Below, piece after piece: positions 17,243-26,292 of a stretch of DNA of 56,389 nucleotides. How positions within the stretch are numbered: position 1 is the first letter of the stretch; every line of letters begins with the position of its first letter. A model generated the notes under the pieces. The model worked only from the letters and a program-made list of their open reading frames with translations. It was not told the DNA's origin and did not search any database. The DNA lies in assembly GCA_002280565.1 (NCBI GenBank), contig NCEF01000017.1:1-56389 (forward strand). Reading direction: 5' to 3'. The position numbers and the translations under genes were made by a program. This DNA is from Sphingomonas sp. 32-66-10. GTDB lineage: Bacteria; Pseudomonadota; Alphaproteobacteria; Sphingomonadales; Sphingomonadaceae.

Positions 17243-18481
17243 TCAGCGCTTCAGCGCTGGCGCCAGCACTGCAGGGTCGCCATCGGCATCCTGCGCCTGC
17301 GGCACTCCGGCGAGGCGACGCAGCAGCGGCGCGACATGGATGTTGTCGAACGCGGGCAGCGTGACCCCCGACGCAAAGGCCGGACCATGGGCCAGGAACA
17401 GCGCAGCCATCTCCGGCGCGGCAGGGTCATAGCCATGCGCGCCGCCCGGACGCAGCGGCTCGGTCGCCGCGCGGGTGGTGATCGTCCATCCCAGCTTGGC
17501 GAGGCACAGGAAGGATGGGGTGCGCGGGTTGCGCCCGTAATGGAGGCGGGCGGGGATGTCCGCGCGGCGCCAGCATTCCATAGCGGCATGCGGCTTCAGC
17601 AGCGCGGCCGCCAGCGCGGCTTCGCGGCCCGGCTGCGGCTCGATCGCGGCATAGGGGCCTTCTTCGAGCGTGCGGAAGTCGGTTGCGGCGGCGACGGTAT
17701 CGAGCTGGATGCGGCGGCTCTCGTCCACCGCCGCCATGCCGTGATCGGCGACGAACACGAGATTGGCCGGCTGGCCGAGCCCGGCAAGCTCGCCGAGCAG
17801 CCGTCCGATCAGCGCGTCGACCTGCGCCACGGCCGCATTGGTCTCGGGCGCGTCGGGGCCGTAGCTATGGCCGGCGGTATCGACCGCGTCGAAATAGAGA
17901 CCGAGCAGCTTCGGGCGGGTCGCCGCGGGGCGGCGCAGCCAGTCGATGATCGCATCGACGCGCTGGCGCCCGTTCACCGCCATCCCGAATGCCTGCCAGT
18001 CGTGCGGGCGGGTGCCGCCGATCTCGATGCCTGATCCGGGCCAGAACATGACAGCGGTCTGGACCCCGGCCCTTTCCGCCGCATTCCAGACCGGCTCGCC
18101 CTGATCCCACCAATAGGGCTGTTCCGACTGCATCGTGAAGCGCTCGCCGGGGCGCGCCGGATCCTCGAACCGGTTGCCGACGATGCCGTGCCGGTCGGGG
18201 CGCTTGCCGGTGACCAACGTGTAGAAATTGGGGAAGGTCTTGGTCGGGAAGGACGCGCGCATCGTCGCGCGCACGCCCTGTGCTGCCAACTGCGACAGTA
18301 CCGGGGTGACGCCGCGATCGAGATAATCGGGACGGAAGCCGTCGATGCCGATCAGGATCGTCACCGGCGCGCGTTGCTCGACCGGCGGCGCAGGCGGGGC
18401 GGGCGCGATCGCGGGCGGGGTGGCGCACGCATAGAGCAGGCTGGCACAAAGGGCCGCCGCCACGGGTCTGATCCAGTGCAT
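17243..18481 (-). CDS. Nucleotide pyrophosphatase/phosphodiesterase-family lipoprotein
   Basis: 412 aa alkaline-phosphatase-superfamily protein of the NPP type. The N-terminal signal has a lipobox (LLYAC) and a Pro/Ala linker, so it is likely membrane-tethered in the periplasm. Metal and nucleophile motifs are visible: IGIDGFRPDYL, the threonine nucleophile segment SFPTKTFPNFYTLVTG, FDAVDTAGHSYGP, VADHGMAAV and GAHGYDPAAPEMAALF. Probable substrates are nucleotide or phospholipid-derived phosphodiesters. ATG 18479-18481. Confidence 0.9.
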   Translation of the reverse strand: MHWIRPVAAALCASLLYACATPPAIAPAPPAPPVEQRAPVTILIGIDGFRPDYLDRGVTPVLSQLAAQGVRATMRASFPTKTFPNFYTLVTGKRPDRHGIVGNRFEDPARPGERFTMQSEQPYWWDQGEPVWNAAERAGVQTAVMFWPGSGIEIGGTRPHDWQAFGMAVNGRQRVDAIIDWLRRPAATRPKLLGLYFDAVDTAGHSYGPDAPETNAAVAQVDALIGRLLGELAGLGQPANLVFVADHGMAAVDESRRIQLDTVAAATDFRTLEEGPYAAIEPQPGREAALAAALLKPHAAMECWRRADIPARLHYGRNPRTPSFLCLAKLGWTITTRAATEPLRPGGAHGYDPAAPEMAALFLAHGPAFASGVTLPAFDNIHVAPLLRRLAGVPQAQDADGDPAVLAPALKR

Positions 18482-18518
18482 CGCGGCGGCCCTAACGCAG
18501 TTCGATGACAGGCGCGAG

Positions 18519-19838
18519 TCAGTCGCCGAGCGTCAGCTTGGCGAAGGCGGTGCCGCTCACCGGGCGTTCCCCATAATAGGGGTCGAGCGCGGCGGGCTTG
18601 GCATAGGCCGCAACCGATCCGCCCAGCGCCAGCGTCACCGTGTCCGCCAGCGGAATGCGATAGGCATAGCCGCCCTCGAACCGCGCGACGCGGAACGGCT
18701 GGTCGTGCAGCGGGTGACTGTGCTCGGGGAACAGCTCGTCATTGCGGACCAGTTCTGCGCGGCCGAAGATACTGTGCCGCGCGTCGATGTCCCAGTTTGC
18801 TTCTGCCACCCAGGCGCTGAGCGTGTCGCCGGGGATGCGGTTCTTGGCCGACCAGGCGAGCGTCGCGGACAGGCCGCCGCGCGCGTAATGCACGCTGGCG
18901 GTGGTGCGCGCCTCGTCATTGCCGCCGTGCAGCGCCTCGGGGCTTTCGAGCCGACCGTGGCTGACCTGTGCCGTCCAGTGCGGCGAGGGGGTGAAGGTCG
19001 CGCGCAGGCTCCACGAATCGAGCTTGATCGGATCGAAGCCCCAGCGCTCCTCGTCCGGCTCGCGCCCCTTGAACACCGATCCTTCGAGCTGGAAGGCACG
19101 CGTGCGCACGCCCGCGGTGACTACGCCATAGGTGATGTGCGTCGAATCGAACCAATGATGCGCAATCGGCGACATCGTCTGATAGCGCGCGGAGCGGCGG
19201 TGCATGAAGGCGGGCGGGCCGAGCGCCGGCTCACCGACCGGTCCGCCATAGACGAAGGCGGTGGCGCCGTCCGCGACATCGACCTCGACCCGCGCGGCAA
19301 GCTCCATGAACAGATCGTGCGGATGCTGGCGGTCGACCAGCGCGCGGCCATTGGCGGTCTCCCCCGCCGCGAACAGGTTGGGGTAGCCGCGCTTGCCCAT
19401 CAAGGGATCAAGGCTGAACATCCCGCGCAGCTCGATCCGCGCGGCATTGCCGAGCGGGCGGCTGGCGGTGACCATGCCCATGCTCTGGACAAACGCCATG
19501 TCGTCGCCGCGCGGGCCGCCCTGGCTGGTCACCGCGCCCCAGGCATAGCCATGCGCCATCAGCATCCAGTCGCCCGCCATGGCGTGCAGGCCGCCATGCA
19601 GACCGCCCTCTGCGGCGGGGAGCAATGCGGTGCCCGAGGCGATCTGGGCGTTGGGCTTGGCCCCCTTGTCCTCCGGCATCGCGGGTTCGCCATGATGCTG
19701 GTGGTCGGCTTGCGCAGGCGCAGGCGCAGGCGCGGGCGCGGGCGTCGCGTGCTGGCCATGGTCGTGGTCCTGTGCTGCCGCCGTAACGGGCAGCGCCGTC
19801 GCCGCCAGCAGGGCGGCGAGCGTGGTTCGATAGGTCAT
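18519..19838 (-). CDS. Exported His/Met-rich protein, outer-membrane-like, probable metal association
   Basis: 439 aa with a signal peptide (LLAATALPVTAAA), then a His-rich linker (DHDHGQH, DHQHHGEP) separated by an Ala-Pro repeat. The remaining sequence alternates polar and aromatic residues as in a beta-barrel and contains motifs I associate with an uncharacterised exported family often found beside copper/silver genes: DRQHPHDLFMELAARV, ALGPPAFMHRRSA, HHWFDSTHITYGV. It follows 52 bp after a small Met/His-rich gene on the same strand. A role in copper or silver handling is inference; no CopA/CopB gene is in the window. Confidence 0.75.
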   Translation of the reverse strand: MTYRTTLAALLAATALPVTAAAQDHDHGQHATPAPAPAPAPAQADHQHHGEPAMPEDKGAKPNAQIASGTALLPAAEGGLHGGLHAMAGDWMLMAHGYAWGAVTSQGGPRGDDMAFVQSMGMVTASRPLGNAARIELRGMFSLDPLMGKRGYPNLFAAGETANGRALVDRQHPHDLFMELAARVEVDVADGATAFVYGGPVGEPALGPPAFMHRRSARYQTMSPIAHHWFDSTHITYGVVTAGVRTRAFQLEGSVFKGREPDEERWGFDPIKLDSWSLRATFTPSPHWTAQVSHGRLESPEALHGGNDEARTTASVHYARGGLSATLAWSAKNRIPGDTLSAWVAEANWDIDARHSIFGRAELVRNDELFPEHSHPLHDQPFRVARFEGGYAYRIPLADTVTLALGGSVAAYAKPAALDPYYGERPVSGTAFAKLTLGD

Positions 19839-19890
19839 TGTGATAAACTCCGTGAATGATCGGGAAGCGGGGGTCAGGGCCCGCGATCGA

Positions 19891-20223
19891 TCACCCGCGC
19901 GGAGGGGGTGGCTCGGGCGTCAGCAGCGCGCCGACGATACCGCGCGCCGGGGCCGCAGCACCATGGATCGCGACCGGCGCAGGGGGTGGGTTGACCGCGG
20001 CCACCTTCAGCGTCGATGGCGCGATGCAGCCGACGCACATGGCATCGCCATACCCTTCGGGCCGCGGAGGCTCCGGCATATCATGCTGCGCCATCGGCAT
20101 TGGCATCGTCATCCCGGCATGATCGTTCGCCGCCATCGGCGCATCGTGGCACGTCGGCATCGCCACGCTGGCGGGCAGGGTGCCCAGCAACAGCGCAACG
20201 GCAAGGATCAGGCGTGCGATCAT
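19891..20223 (-). CDS. Small Met/His-rich secreted protein with CxxC
   Basis: 110 aa with a signal peptide (ILAVALLLGTLPASVA). The mature N-terminus is packed with possible metal ligands (CHDAPMAANDHAGM, MPMPMAQHDMP), followed by MCVGCIAPS, a CxxC motif, and a Pro/Ala-rich end. The composition suggests periplasmic Cu(I)/Ag(I) binding, consistent with the His-rich partner downstream at 18519-19838. Family name not recalled. ATG 20221-20223. Confidence 0.68.
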   Translation of the reverse strand: MIARLILAVALLLGTLPASVAMPTCHDAPMAANDHAGMTMPMPMAQHDMPEPPRPEGYGDAMCVGCIAPSTLKVAAVNPPPAPVAIHGAAAPARGIVGALLTPEPPPPRG

Positions 20224-20269
20224 CCCGCGCCCATAGCGGTTCGATTGGCTGGCAGGAAGAGCGTGCGGA

Positions 20270-21991
20270 TCAGCGCGCCGGACTGATCACGATATCGACC
20301 CGCCGGTTGCGCCGTTCCGCCAGCCGGTCGTCGCGCGGTGGCACCAGCGGGCGTTCCTTGCCGAACGCCATCGTGACGATTGCGCCCGGTGGGACGCCCA
20401 GGTGTTCGAGCGCGCGTTTGGCCGAGTCCGCCAGTCGGCCGGATAGCCCAATCGCATAGTCCCGCGTTCCGCCCATCTGGTCGACATGCCCGCTGACGGT
20501 GATCGTGCCGCCGACCCTGCGCCATGTCGCCGCCGCCCGCTCCAGCGCGGGCATCGCGCTGGAGGTGATGTCGGACCGGTCGATGTCGAAATAGATGGCA
20601 AAGCTGCGCGCGTCGTCCGGCCAGGTCGGCGGCGGTGTTTGTGCCGCGGACCAGGCGGTGCCGACCTTTTGCCGGAACACGCTTCTGAATGCACCCGCCG
20701 CCTGCACCACATCGCTGCGGCTCTCATCGCCCAGAATACGCTCGATCGCGCCAGTCGCGCCCTGCCGCACCTGCACCCATGCCGACGCGATCTGCGCTTT
20801 GCCGTAGAGCCGCGCGAGCAGCGCCCGCGCCTCGATCACATCGGCCGACCCTGCGCCGGGACCCCAGGCCTGCTGATCCAGAATGTTGGCAATATCGTCG
20901 AGTCGGGCAACATCGACAGTGCCGCTACGCAGTTCGGCGAACCCGAGCGCCAGCGCCGCAGTCGGATTGTCCGGCGCCAGTGCGACCGCCTCGCGGGCGA
21001 GCGCGGTAGCAGCCCGGTCCTCACCGCGATCCAGCAGGATCCGCGCGAGCAGCGCCTTGCGTTCCCCCTCCGCCTGATCAAGCAACCCGCGCTCGCCCTT
21101 TGCGATCGCCTCCTTGAGCCGGATGAAGGCGCTGGCCTCCACACCCGCCGCCTCGAACCCGGCTTCGCCGATTGCGGCGACGGCCGCGTCGATTTGTGCA
21201 GCCGACAATCGCAGCGAGCCCCGCCGCGCGCGATCCGCAGCCCCGACGCGGATCGCCTGTGTAAGGCTCGCCTTGGCGGCATCGCGCCGACCCAGCTTGC
21301 GTTCTGCACGTGCCCGCAGGGTCAATGCACTGGCGCTGAGCTGGCCGATCCCGCGACCGGCACGCGTTTCGGTTGCCAGCACCTCGTCGGCAAGCAGGAT
21401 TGTTTCGGCGGTGCGGCCGAGGCCGAAAGCGGTACGCGCAATGCCGAGTTTAATCGCCGCAAGCCGCGGATCGGGTGCGGCCAGCCGCGTCCGCAACGTG
21501 GCAAAGGCACCGGTTTGCATCGGTTCCGCCGCAGCGAACTCACCCCATTTGCTCCGACCGGCGCCGATATTGAACAGTGCGACGGCCGTGCGCGCGCGCG
21601 CGATCGGCGTTGCCGTCGGCGCGACCGGCTGGGATGACTCCACCATCGCCTCATCATCCTGTGGGGAGGCCGCAGACTCGCCCGAAATGGCCTGCCGATC
21701 GGACTCGAGCACATCTGCCATGCCCGCAGCGGTGCAGCGCGCATCGCAGGTCAGCGGAACGAAGGCATCGGCGTTCCAATAGCCCGCCGCATAGAGCGCC
21801 CGCGCGAATGCAAGGAACGGCAGGGTCCGCGCATCGGCAGGCGCCGCGACCACGGTTTCGAGCACGGGTGCGGGGTCGGCCGGATCCGGCAGCAGGTCCG
21901 CAACCATGCCGATATCGTCAGGCCGAACCTGCGCCTGAACGGCGAGTGGCGTGAGGATCAGGCACAAGCCGATGAACGGGCGCAAGTTCAT
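20270..21991 (-). CDS. OmpA-like domain protein with long repeat-rich N-terminal region
   Basis: 573 aa. Signal peptide MNLRPFIGLCLILTPLAVQA. The middle (about 120-440) is Ala-rich helical text with TPR-like periodicity (e.g. LTLRARAERKLGRRDAAKASL, ALAREAVALAPDNPTAALAL). The C-terminal domain (about 465-573) is OmpA-type peptidoglycan binding: FDIDRSDIT, ITVSGHVDQMGGTRDYAIGLSGRLADSA, ERRNRRVDI. It probably anchors to the cell wall from the periplasm or outer membrane. The Met at 21991 was chosen as the start of the signal; 20 extra codons upstream are open. Confidence 0.82.
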   Translation of the reverse strand: MNLRPFIGLCLILTPLAVQAQVRPDDIGMVADLLPDPADPAPVLETVVAAPADARTLPFLAFARALYAAGYWNADAFVPLTCDARCTAAGMADVLESDRQAISGESAASPQDDEAMVESSQPVAPTATPIARARTAVALFNIGAGRSKWGEFAAAEPMQTGAFATLRTRLAAPDPRLAAIKLGIARTAFGLGRTAETILLADEVLATETRAGRGIGQLSASALTLRARAERKLGRRDAAKASLTQAIRVGAADRARRGSLRLSAAQIDAAVAAIGEAGFEAAGVEASAFIRLKEAIAKGERGLLDQAEGERKALLARILLDRGEDRAATALAREAVALAPDNPTAALALGFAELRSGTVDVARLDDIANILDQQAWGPGAGSADVIEARALLARLYGKAQIASAWVQVRQGATGAIERILGDESRSDVVQAAGAFRSVFRQKVGTAWSAAQTPPPTWPDDARSFAIYFDIDRSDITSSAMPALERAAATWRRVGGTITVSGHVDQMGGTRDYAIGLSGRLADSAKRALEHLGVPPGAIVTMAFGKERPLVPPRDDRLAERRNRRVDIVISPAR

Positions 21992-22083
21992 CCATCCATC
22001 ATGCGGCGGAGCCGGGGCTGCGGGAAGCGACAATTTCGGTCGGCCCTTCACGCAGCGGCATATCCACCCTAGCGTGATGCCCG

Positions 22084-22923
22084 ATGCCTTCCGCCCCTTT
22101 CACCTTCGGACTGCGCAAGCGCCTGATCGGCGTGGTTCGCGCCACGTTCAACGACCAGCAAAAGGGCGAGACTCCGGTCGTGCGCAGCGACACGGCGCTG
22201 TTCCCGCGCGACAGCGTCACCTGGCGCGTCCATGGCGATGTGACGTCGATGATGGTCGGCGGGGTCGCCTCGCTGCTGCTGCAGATGCTCCACCCGGCGG
22301 TGTTGGCGGGCGTGTGGGACCATAGTGCCTTCCGCAAGGACATGCTCGGCCGCCTGCGCCGCACTGCGCGCTTCATCGCCGAAACGACCTATGCCGATCG
22401 CGCCATTGCCGAGGCATCGATCGCGAAAGTGCGTGAAGTGCATGAGCGGATCGGCGGCACGCTGCCGGATGGCACCCCCTATCGCGCCGACGACCCGCAA
22501 CTGCTGGCCTGGGTGCATGTGACCGAGATGTGGAGCTTTCTCGCGGCGTGGCAGCGCTACGGCGTCCCGGTCAGCCGGGCCGAGGAGGATGCCTATTATG
22601 CCGAGACTGCGCGCGTCGCCGAGGCGCTGGGCGCGGACCCGGTGCCGCGCAGCCGGTTCACGGCGGAGGAGCTGATTGCAACGATGCGACCGCAATTACT
22701 GGCCGATGAGCGCACCCGCGAGGTCGCGCGCTTCCTGCTGAACCATCCCGCGCCGAATCTGGCGATGGCACCGGCGCAGACGGCGATCTTTGCCGCGGCG
22801 GTGGACCTGCTGCCCGATTGGGCCCGCGCGATGCACGGGCTTCAGCGACCGTTGGTCGCATTGCCGCTGGTGCGCGGATCGACGTTGGCGATTGCGAAGA
22901 CGTTTCGCTGGGCGTTTCACTAG
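22084..22923 (+). CDS. DUF2236 (MpaB/latex-clearing oxygenase-like) protein
   Basis: 279 aa. RVHGDVTSMMVGGVASLLLQMLHPAVLAGVWDHS and FRKDMLGRLRRTARFIAETTYAD are the DUF2236 signature; the downstream VREVHERIGG and WVHVTEMWSFLAAWQRYG also fit. Relatives include fungal MpaB and a haem-binding rubber oxygenase, so an oxygenase role is possible but unproven. No signal peptide. ATG 22084; it is divergent from the OmpA-like gene and followed 34 bp later by a TspO-like gene. Confidence 0.85.
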   Translation: MPSAPFTFGLRKRLIGVVRATFNDQQKGETPVVRSDTALFPRDSVTWRVHGDVTSMMVGGVASLLLQMLHPAVLAGVWDHSAFRKDMLGRLRRTARFIAETTYADRAIAEASIAKVREVHERIGGTLPDGTPYRADDPQLLAWVHVTEMWSFLAAWQRYGVPVSRAEEDAYYAETARVAEALGADPVPRSRFTAEELIATMRPQLLADERTREVARFLLNHPAPNLAMAPAQTAIFAAAVDLLPDWARAMHGLQRPLVALPLVRGSTLAIAKTFRWAFH

Positions 22924-22957
22924 CGGAACCGTTTCAGGGCGGTTAGGTTGTCGGACG

Positions 22958-23743
22958 ATGACCCAGACCGCTTCCGCCCCGAACAGCCATGTGCGTGCCA
23001 TCGCCGCGGTGGTGTTCACGCTCGCCCAGATCCTCGCCCCGCTGCTGCCGTCGATCGGCATCGGCAATCCGGTCGGCGAGCAGTCGGCGGATACGCAGAC
23101 GTTGATCACCCCGGCGGGTTGGGCGTTCGCGATCTGGGGTCCGCTCTATTTCGGTACGTTGGTTTATGCGGTCTATCAGCTGCTGCCGAGCTATCGCGAC
23201 AGCGAACTGGTGCGCCGGATCGGCTGGCATTTTGCGTTCGCGGTGCTCGGGAACGCGCTGTGGGTGACCTATACCCAGCTGTGGAGCCTGGGCTTCCCGT
23301 CGGTGCTGATCATCGTGTTTACGCTGGTCAATCTGCTGGCAATCCTGCGCATCTTTGTTGCCACACCGGCGTTCAGCCTGGCCGAACGGCTGGCGGTCGT
23401 GCTGCCGCTCAGCGCACTGGCGGGCTGGCTGACCGCCGCGACGATCGTCAACATCGCCGCCGCGCTCAATTTCCACGGCATCGTGCTGCCCGCATCGGCG
23501 CCGCTGATCTCGGCGGCGATCCTGATCGTCGGCGGCGTGATCGTGGCGGCGGCGCTGGTCGGGACTTGCGGCAATCCCTGGTATCCGCTGCCGTTCCTGT
23601 GGGCGCTGTTCGCGATCCACGAAAAGGCCGGGCGGACGGATCCCGACATTGCCACCGCGACGATCGTCGCGGGGCTGCTGGTCATCGCGACATTGAGCGT
23701 GACACTGGCCAGTGCCGAACGGCGGAAGCGGTACCTCGGCTGA
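22958..23743 (+). CDS. TspO/MBR-related membrane protein
   Basis: 261 aa with about seven to eight hydrophobic helices. The motif TPAGWAFAIWGPLYFGTLVYAVYQ resembles the start of the tryptophan-rich TspO/MBR family, and later helices (WVTYTQLWSLGFP, GWLTAATIVNIAAALNF) keep its Trp/Asn pattern. This is the longer subgroup of that superfamily; porphyrin or lipid binding, known for classical TspO, is not shown. ATG 22958. Ends at an inverted repeat shared with ychF. Confidence 0.65.
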   Translation: MTQTASAPNSHVRAIAAVVFTLAQILAPLLPSIGIGNPVGEQSADTQTLITPAGWAFAIWGPLYFGTLVYAVYQLLPSYRDSELVRRIGWHFAFAVLGNALWVTYTQLWSLGFPSVLIIVFTLVNLLAILRIFVATPAFSLAERLAVVLPLSALAGWLTAATIVNIAAALNFHGIVLPASAPLISAAILIVGGVIVAAALVGTCGNPWYPLPFLWALFAIHEKAGRTDPDIATATIVAGLLVIATLSVTLASAERRKRYLG

Positions 23744-23754
23744 CGCGTTCGCTC

Positions 23755-23802
23755 AGAGTCGTTTTTGGCGAAGCTGCATCGGCGCCGATCGAAAACGACT
23801 CT
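23755..23802. terminator. Inverted repeat between convergent TspO-like gene and ychF
   Basis: Eleven-base arms AGAGTCGTTTT (23755-23765) and AAAACGACTCT (23792-23802) enclose 26 bases with an internal GC pairing. T-runs on both strands fit a bidirectional terminator; the right arm touches the ychF stop codon. Confidence 0.6.
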
Positions 23803-24902
23803 TAGACGTTGAAGCGGAACAGCATCACGTCGCCGTCCTGGACGACATAGTCCTTGCCTTCCGAGCGCAGCTTGCCGTTGTCGCGCGCGCCGGTTTCGCC
23901 GTTGAACTTGACGTAATCGTCGAATGCGATCGTTTCGGCGCGGATGAAGCCGCGTTCGAAATCGGTGTGGATCTCGCCCGCCGCCTGCGGCGCCTTTGCC
24001 CCGACATGGGTGGTCCAGGCGCGCGCTTCCTTCGGCCCCACGGTGAAGAAGGTCAGCAGGTGCAGCAGCGAGTAACCCGCGCGGATCACGCGGGTCAGGC
24101 CGGTTTCCTCAAGGCCCAGCTCGGCCAGAAACTCGCCGCGTTCCTCGGCGGGCATGGTCGCGATCTCGGCTTCGATCGCGGCGGAGACGACGACGGCCTG
24201 CGCGCCCTCAGCCTTCGCCTTTTCGAACACGCGTGCGGAATAGGCGTTGCCCTCAGCGGCGTGCTCTTCATTGACGTTGCAGACATAGAGCACCGGCTTG
24301 GCGGTGATCAGCTGTGCCTGCTTGAGCACGCGCTCCTCTTCGACGTCATTGGGTTCGACCAGCCGGGCGGGCTTGCCCTCGCGCAGCAGGTCGAGCGCCC
24401 TGCCCAGCACGGCGGCGGCGATCTTGGCTTCCTTGTCGCCCTGTGCCGCCTTTTTCTGAAGGTTCGGCACGCGCTTTTCGAGGCTTTCGAGGTCGGACAG
24501 CATCAGCTCGGTCTCGACCGTCTCGGCGTCGGCGATCGGGTCCACCTTGTTGTCGACATGCTGGATGTCGTCATTCTCGAAACAGCGCAGGACATGGACG
24601 ATCGCGTCCACCTCACGGATGTTGCCGAGAAACTGGTTGCCCAGCCCTTCGCCCTTGCTCGCGCCGCGCACCAGGCCGGCGATGTCGACGAAACCGAGCT
24701 GGGTTTCGATGATCTTGGCCGACCCGGCGATCTTGGCGAGCGCGTCCAGCCGGTCGTCCGGTACCGCGACATTGCCGACATTCGGCTCGATCGTGCAGAA
24801 GGGATAATTGGCCGCCTGCGCCGCCGCAGTCTGCGTCAGCGCGTTGAACAGCGTCGATTTGCCGACATTGGGAAGGCCGACAATGCCGCAGCGAAAGCCC
24901 AT
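23802..24902 (-). CDS. ychF: Redox-regulated ATPase YchF
   Basis: Obg-related P-loop protein that prefers ATP and binds ribosomes. P-loop GLPNVGKST at 8-16, switch region FVDIAGLVRGASKGEGLG, then QFLGNIREVDAIVHVLRCFE; the C-terminal TGS domain includes KEARAWTTHVGAKAPQAAGEIHTDFERGF. 366 aa, family length. The start at 24902 gives MGFRCGIVGLPN, the standard N-terminus. An apparent 23-codon upstream extension is not typical. Confidence 0.96.
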   Translation of the reverse strand: MGFRCGIVGLPNVGKSTLFNALTQTAAAQAANYPFCTIEPNVGNVAVPDDRLDALAKIAGSAKIIETQLGFVDIAGLVRGASKGEGLGNQFLGNIREVDAIVHVLRCFENDDIQHVDNKVDPIADAETVETELMLSDLESLEKRVPNLQKKAAQGDKEAKIAAAVLGRALDLLREGKPARLVEPNDVEEERVLKQAQLITAKPVLYVCNVNEEHAAEGNAYSARVFEKAKAEGAQAVVVSAAIEAEIATMPAEERGEFLAELGLEETGLTRVIRAGYSLLHLLTFFTVGPKEARAWTTHVGAKAPQAAGEIHTDFERGFIRAETIAFDDYVKFNGETGARDNGKLRSEGKDYVVQDGDVMLFRFNV

Positions 24903-24972
24903 GGGTCTCTTGGTCCTGTGATCCGGGAAAGGCGCGCAGATACGCCGGAGACAGGGAAAAGACCAGCCCATG

Positions 24973-25004
24973 AAAAGGCCCGCCGGTTCCGCGACCGGCG
25001 GGCC
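24973..25004 (-). terminator. Terminator of the 25025-25492 gene
   Basis: An 11-bp perfect GC stem (24977-24987 with 24994-25004), followed on the minus strand by TTTT (24976-24973). It lies 20 bases after the stop codon and so separates this gene from ychF. Confidence 0.85.
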
Positions 25005-25024
25005 CTGTTCATGCCGTCATGCGA

Positions 25025-25492
25025 TCAACGGCAGCGCACGTTGCCGCGCTCGATTTCCCGCCCGAGCACTGCGCCGCCAGCACCGCCCAGGATCACGCCC
25101 AGCACGTCGCCATTGCCGATCGCGCCGCCCAGAATGCCGCCGAGTGCCGCACCGACAACCAGGCCGGTGGTGCCATCGCTGCGGCGGCAATAATAGCGAT
25201 TGTCACGGCCGCGATAGATGCGGTCCTGACGGCTCAGGCGGCGTTCGCTGTAGCGACCCGGACGATAGGCGCGTGACGGCTCCCAGTTGCGGTCACGGCG
25301 GTCGCCCTGCCAGCGATAATCAGCACGCCGATCGCGGCGCTCACCGTAACGGCGGTCGCGCCGTTCGTTATATTCGCGGTCCCGTTCGCGCTCGCGCTCC
25401 TGCCAGCTCTGCGCCGACGCCGTCGTGGTCATCAGGGCGGTGCTCGGCACGGCGAGCGAAAGCGCCAGCAGTGCGAAAAGGCTCTTACGCAT
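25025..25492 (-). CDS. Glycine-zipper exported protein with Arg-rich linker
   Basis: 155 aa. Signal peptide FALLALSLAVPSTALMTTTASA, then a very Arg/Asp/Glu-rich linker (RERERDREYNERRDRRYGER), then a short TTGLVVGAALGGILGGAIGNGDVLGVILGGAGGAVLG stretch typical of glycine-zipper 2TM domains found in envelope-stress lipoproteins. Cys pair in YYCRRSDG and NVRCR. It likely sits at the inner or outer membrane. ATG 25492 has GGAG seven bases upstream; an ATG two codons earlier is less well spaced. Confidence 0.78.
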   Translation of the reverse strand: MRKSLFALLALSLAVPSTALMTTTASAQSWQERERERDREYNERRDRRYGERRDRRADYRWQGDRRDRNWEPSRAYRPGRYSERRLSRQDRIYRGRDNRYYCRRSDGTTGLVVGAALGGILGGAIGNGDVLGVILGGAGGAVLGREIERGNVRCR

Positions 25493-25570
25493 GGTCATTC
25501 TCCAGAAGGGCAGGCAGCCCAATCGATTCAGGAGCGAAATGGTTCCGCCTGCACGCAGCTTCCGACGCGC

Positions 25571-26170
25571 TCAGCGATAGTTGAAGCTGACGCTGATCCG
25601 CTCGCCCTTGCCGGCATGCGGGGTCACTTCGTGCCGTAGCCAGCTTTCCCACAGGAAGATGCTGCCGGGGGCGGGCTGGGCATAGACGAAGGTCTGAAGG
25701 TCCTCCGGCGCGTCGGGACGGCGGGGCGGGGCGGCCATCAGCATCGGAAGGCGCGGGTCCTCCAGCTTGAGCGCGCCTGCCCCCGGCGGCACCTCGACAT
25801 AAACGGTGCCAGAGACGACGCTGTGCGGGTGGATATGCCCCGAATGGGTGCCGCCGGGCTTGAGGACGTTCACCCACAGGCTGTCGAGCTTCAGCTTGCG
25901 CGGCAGGTCGAACGCGCAGGCGTCGGCAAAGCGCGCGACATGGCGGTTGAGATGGCGGACGAGGTCGGCAAAGCGCGGGTCGCGGTCGGGCAGGTCGTTG
26001 AGCGAGGCGTAGCTGGTATAGCCACGATAGCCATGCTCCTTTGACCAGCGCTGTCCGGCGCGGTCGTGCTCCGCAAGGTCGCGGCAGGCATCGGCCAGTT
26101 CGGCGAGCAGTGCGGCGTCGCCGAGCTCAGTTTGCGAAAAGCGGGTTGCGAACAGCGTCTTGATCGTCAT
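25571..26170 (-). CDS. Putative 2OG-Fe(II) oxygenase
   Basis: 199 aa. The C-terminal half carries the Fe(II) site of the family: HSGHIHPHSVVSGTVYVEVP followed by PGSIFLWESWLRHEVTPH and the 2OG-binding arginine in GERISVSFNYR. This layout matches the uncharacterised TIGR02466-type oxygenases. Substrate unknown. The start at 26170 gives MTIKTLFATRF, the usual short N-terminus. Between glycine-zipper gene and lipoprotein at 26293, divergent from the latter. Confidence 0.82.
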   Translation of the reverse strand: MTIKTLFATRFSQTELGDAALLAELADACRDLAEHDRAGQRWSKEHGYRGYTSYASLNDLPDRDPRFADLVRHLNRHVARFADACAFDLPRKLKLDSLWVNVLKPGGTHSGHIHPHSVVSGTVYVEVPPGAGALKLEDPRLPMLMAAPPRRPDAPEDLQTFVYAQPAPGSIFLWESWLRHEVTPHAGKGERISVSFNYR

Positions 26171-26292
26171 CCCGCCCGCACAGCATGGACGCGGGGTCGG
26201 CGCAAGCGCCTGCGGTCGACCCCGCACGGTTGACAGGGCGCCGCGCGGCGTCAAAGTCGCGCCATCGACGAACAGGGTAGGACATCAAGCCC

